Source: Spirodela intermedia (lineage: Eukaryota > Streptophyta > Magnoliopsida > Alismatales > Araceae). From it: 64,000 nucleotides of DNA. This document shows, one piece after another, positions 62,161 through 64,000 of this stretch (its first letter is position 1; each line of letters begins with the position of its first letter). The stretch spans positions 1,706,501-1,770,500 of the forward strand of contig LR746270.1 in the NCBI GenBank assembly GCA_902729315.2, in the 5' to 3' direction. Under the pieces are notes generated by a model. The model was not told the origin of the DNA and made no database searches. It was given only the letters and a program-made list of their open reading frames with translations. Both the position numbers and the translations under genes were made by a program.

Positions 62161-62199
<39 letters not shown>
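62161..62199. repeat. (GA)n microsatellite in the ERF 5' UTR
   Basis: About 19 GA units, (CT)n in the sense of the ERF transcript, between the TATA-like site and the start codon. Confidence 0.85.
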
Positions 62200-62202
<3 letters not shown>

Positions 62203-62244
62203 AGTGGGGGCGGCGATCGGCGGTGAAAGCGGCTACGTTGGCGT

Positions 62245-62258
62245 TATTATATATAGCC
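62245..62258 (-). promoter_or_regulatory. TATA-like box of the ERF gene
   Basis: The minus strand reads gctatatataata about 165 bp upstream of the ERF start codon, with the CT-rich tract between them. The distance suits a transcript with a 5' UTR of roughly 130 nt. Confidence 0.6.
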
Positions 62259-62299
62259 AAATAAACGGTCTTGGTTTACCCCGACAGGAATTTCTCCCG

Positions 62300-62982
62300 T
62301 TCCGCTCAAATGCTTATCAGAATTTTTTATTTATAAAAGAAAAAAGAAGAAAGTAAAATTACAGAAAGGCCCTTCAGCGGTGCCTTCTCACGTGCGGGAT
62401 CGTATGGTTCGCCCTCCCGGGAGGCGCCGGGGGGACGGGGAGGGAGGAAGTGGGCCCCGTGGGCTTCAGACGGCAGCGCTTGTCCGGAAGCGTCAGACGG
62501 CATAAAAACAATTTCGCGGCCCGCCTCCACCGCCGGCCGATAAATACGAGCGGCCACTCCCGCACGTGCAGCGCCGCTGCCGCACGGGCTTCGGCCTGTT
62601 TTGAAAAACGCTCTCCCCCGCCGCTCGGTGAAAATTCTCATGGGGTGGACACGTGTCGTGATTCTGGTGGCGGGCCTCCGCGCCGGCGGCGGCGGCGGCG
62701 GCGAAGTCACGGATGATCTCCGCACGATCGATGAGGTGGCGTTGCCTGAGTGACGGCCACCGCTGAGGTGGCCTCCTGGGACAGTGACCACGTGATCCGC
62801 CGCTGGGGGCTGGTCCGACGTGTTCTCCTATTCAGGTTTACGCTCTCTGCATTTAAGAGAGAGAGAGGTAGCAAGAGAGAGAGAGAGAGAGCTACAGAGC
62901 TACAGAGAGCTACGGAGAGGAAGAGATAGAGAGAAAGAGATCTATAGCGAGAGAAAGAGAGAACCACAGGGAGAGAGAGAGC

Positions 62983-63014
<32 letters not shown>

Positions 63015-63270
63015 TGAAGGGAGGGAGAGCCCAAGGCCCAGTTTTCACGGCCCAGGGAGCCCAAGAAAGGGGGAGGGGGGTCGGCGCGGCCTCGTGTTGC
63101 TGGGGTCAACGAGTCTTTGACTGCCTGGCTTTCCCGCATCCGGGTGGTCAACAAGTCGTTGACCTTGGCTCCACGAGAACGAGGAAAGCTCTGATGCCAC
63201 CGCCATGGGACGAGTCCCGATGCCATAATCAGGTCAGAAAATCCCTCGGCGGCGGTGAGCAAGCCCTGAC
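62300..63270. other. GC-rich ERF upstream region with CACGTG sites and GA repeats
   Basis: CACGTG hexamers occur at 62389, 62563, 62650 and 62789. Compound GA/CT microsatellites lie at about 62858-62892 and 62960-63012. Around 63100-63165 there are closely spaced TTGAC/GTCAA motifs, the W-box core, on both strands. ORFs here are low-complexity. The region may be the distal ERF promoter or the upstream region of a gene beyond the window. Confidence 0.4.
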
Positions 63271-63679
63271 CAGGTTGGAGTATGGGAGATTGGCAGCATA
63301 TCGATTTTTATCATTTAATCGTGTTTGTATCCCTTATTATATTGTATTTTAATCCTTTTTTCCTACTGTATCTGCATATCGGATCTATTCGGGCACAGGA
63401 AAAGCCCGATAAACCAGATCTGATGGCCATTCTCAGCCATCCATACTTGGGCATGAGAGAACAGATTGAGTCATTGTGATAAAAAGAATTTCTGGTTTTT
63501 CTTCAGTATGACCTCTCATTCCTCTAAATTTGATCTTATTTCTCTTTCAAGAGATTAGAAGCACAACATTTACTAGCTAAGAAAGAGGTAATTTTCATGT
63601 CCAAAGTTATAGATTTAGCTATTTCATCAACACAATCTATTGAACATTCTAAATTGTATCTAGAGTTACCAAATATTCT

Positions 63680-63910
63680 AAGTGAATTCAAATTGGATTA
63701 GAAACATTTATTCTAATGAAGTGAGTTTATTGAAATTGTCTTGACAAGTAGAGGGAAGCTCAATCACTTATTTGATCTGAGGGTAGTAGTATCAACTGAT
63801 TCTCGATTCAAGGTATGGAAAGAGAATGATATAATTATTAAAACATGGCTTTAGAGTGTTATGATTGTAGAAGTTAATGATGAGTATCTAATAAGTAAAA
63901 AATTATGTTT
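63680..63910 (+). mobile_element. Ty1/copia gag (UBN2-like) remnant
   Basis: Near 63750-63890 the plus strand reads RGKLNHLFDL, then DSRFKVWKENDIIIKTWL with a stop. It corresponds to the copia gag block with KLxxL, then FKxWxxEDxxxxxWL. It is interrupted by stops. It is probably the start of an element extending beyond the right edge, or a fragment. Confidence 0.5.
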
Positions 63911-64000
63911 AGAAAAATGAAATTAATTTTAGAAGTTAGTGCTTCTTATAAGAATTAAAAATATTTAGGAAAAATAAAAAAATCTCAAAATATATAATGA

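Noticed and set aside
62707-63048. Minus-strand ORF rich in Ser/Leu
   Set aside because: It is translation of GA/CT microsatellites.

Overview
The window is nuclear DNA of a flowering plant. Genes are split by canonical plant introns, transposable elements are old and decayed, and every recognisable protein is a plant housekeeping or regulatory type. GC-rich first exons, GC-rich islands around single-exon genes and AT-rich intergenic DNA recall a non-grass monocot or early-diverging angiosperm. That taxonomic guess is inference only.

Layout, left to right. The start (1-3885, minus) holds most of CTNNBL1, a spliceosome-associated ARM protein cut by the left edge. It is head-to-head, across about 620 bp, with DJ1D (4505-7735, plus), a two-domain DJ-1/PfpI protein. 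A decayed Ty3/gypsy gag follows (7.9-9.0 kb), then a GC-rich unassigned block (9.0-10.5 kb). Next come old diverged tandem repeats (10.5-11.65 kb) and a long gypsy relic (about 12.9-18.95 kb). A two-exon RRM protein gene with a 4.2-kb intron lies on the minus strand (19614-24443). AT-rich DNA and a copia LTR-like fragment lead to XRCC4 (29135-33903, plus).

A membrane-anchored START-domain gene follows (35910-44063, plus). After 3.4 kb of AT-rich DNA comes a TZP-like gene with tandem zinc knuckles and a Plus-3 domain (coding from about 50834 or 50909 to 55716, plus). Its 5' end is unresolved, and a 225-codon unexplained ORF lies upstream. Copia relics sit at 57.1-58.2 kb and near 63.7 kb. Between them is a GC-rich island (59.2-63.2 kb) with an intronless ERF repressor gene (61399-62085, minus).

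The genes do not form a pathway. The CTNNBL1-DJ1D pair shares a short intergenic region and, from memory, is also adjacent in Arabidopsis. Points most worth attention are loss of the nucleophilic Cys in the first DJ1D domain, a GC-AG intron in CTNNBL1, a weak first splice donor and possible alternative 3' end in XRCC4, a NAGNAG acceptor in the START gene, and the 225-codon ORF before TZP. I saw no CRISPR array, prokaryotic-style operon, rRNA or confidently recognisable tRNA. I found no evidence for a wholly new biological system.
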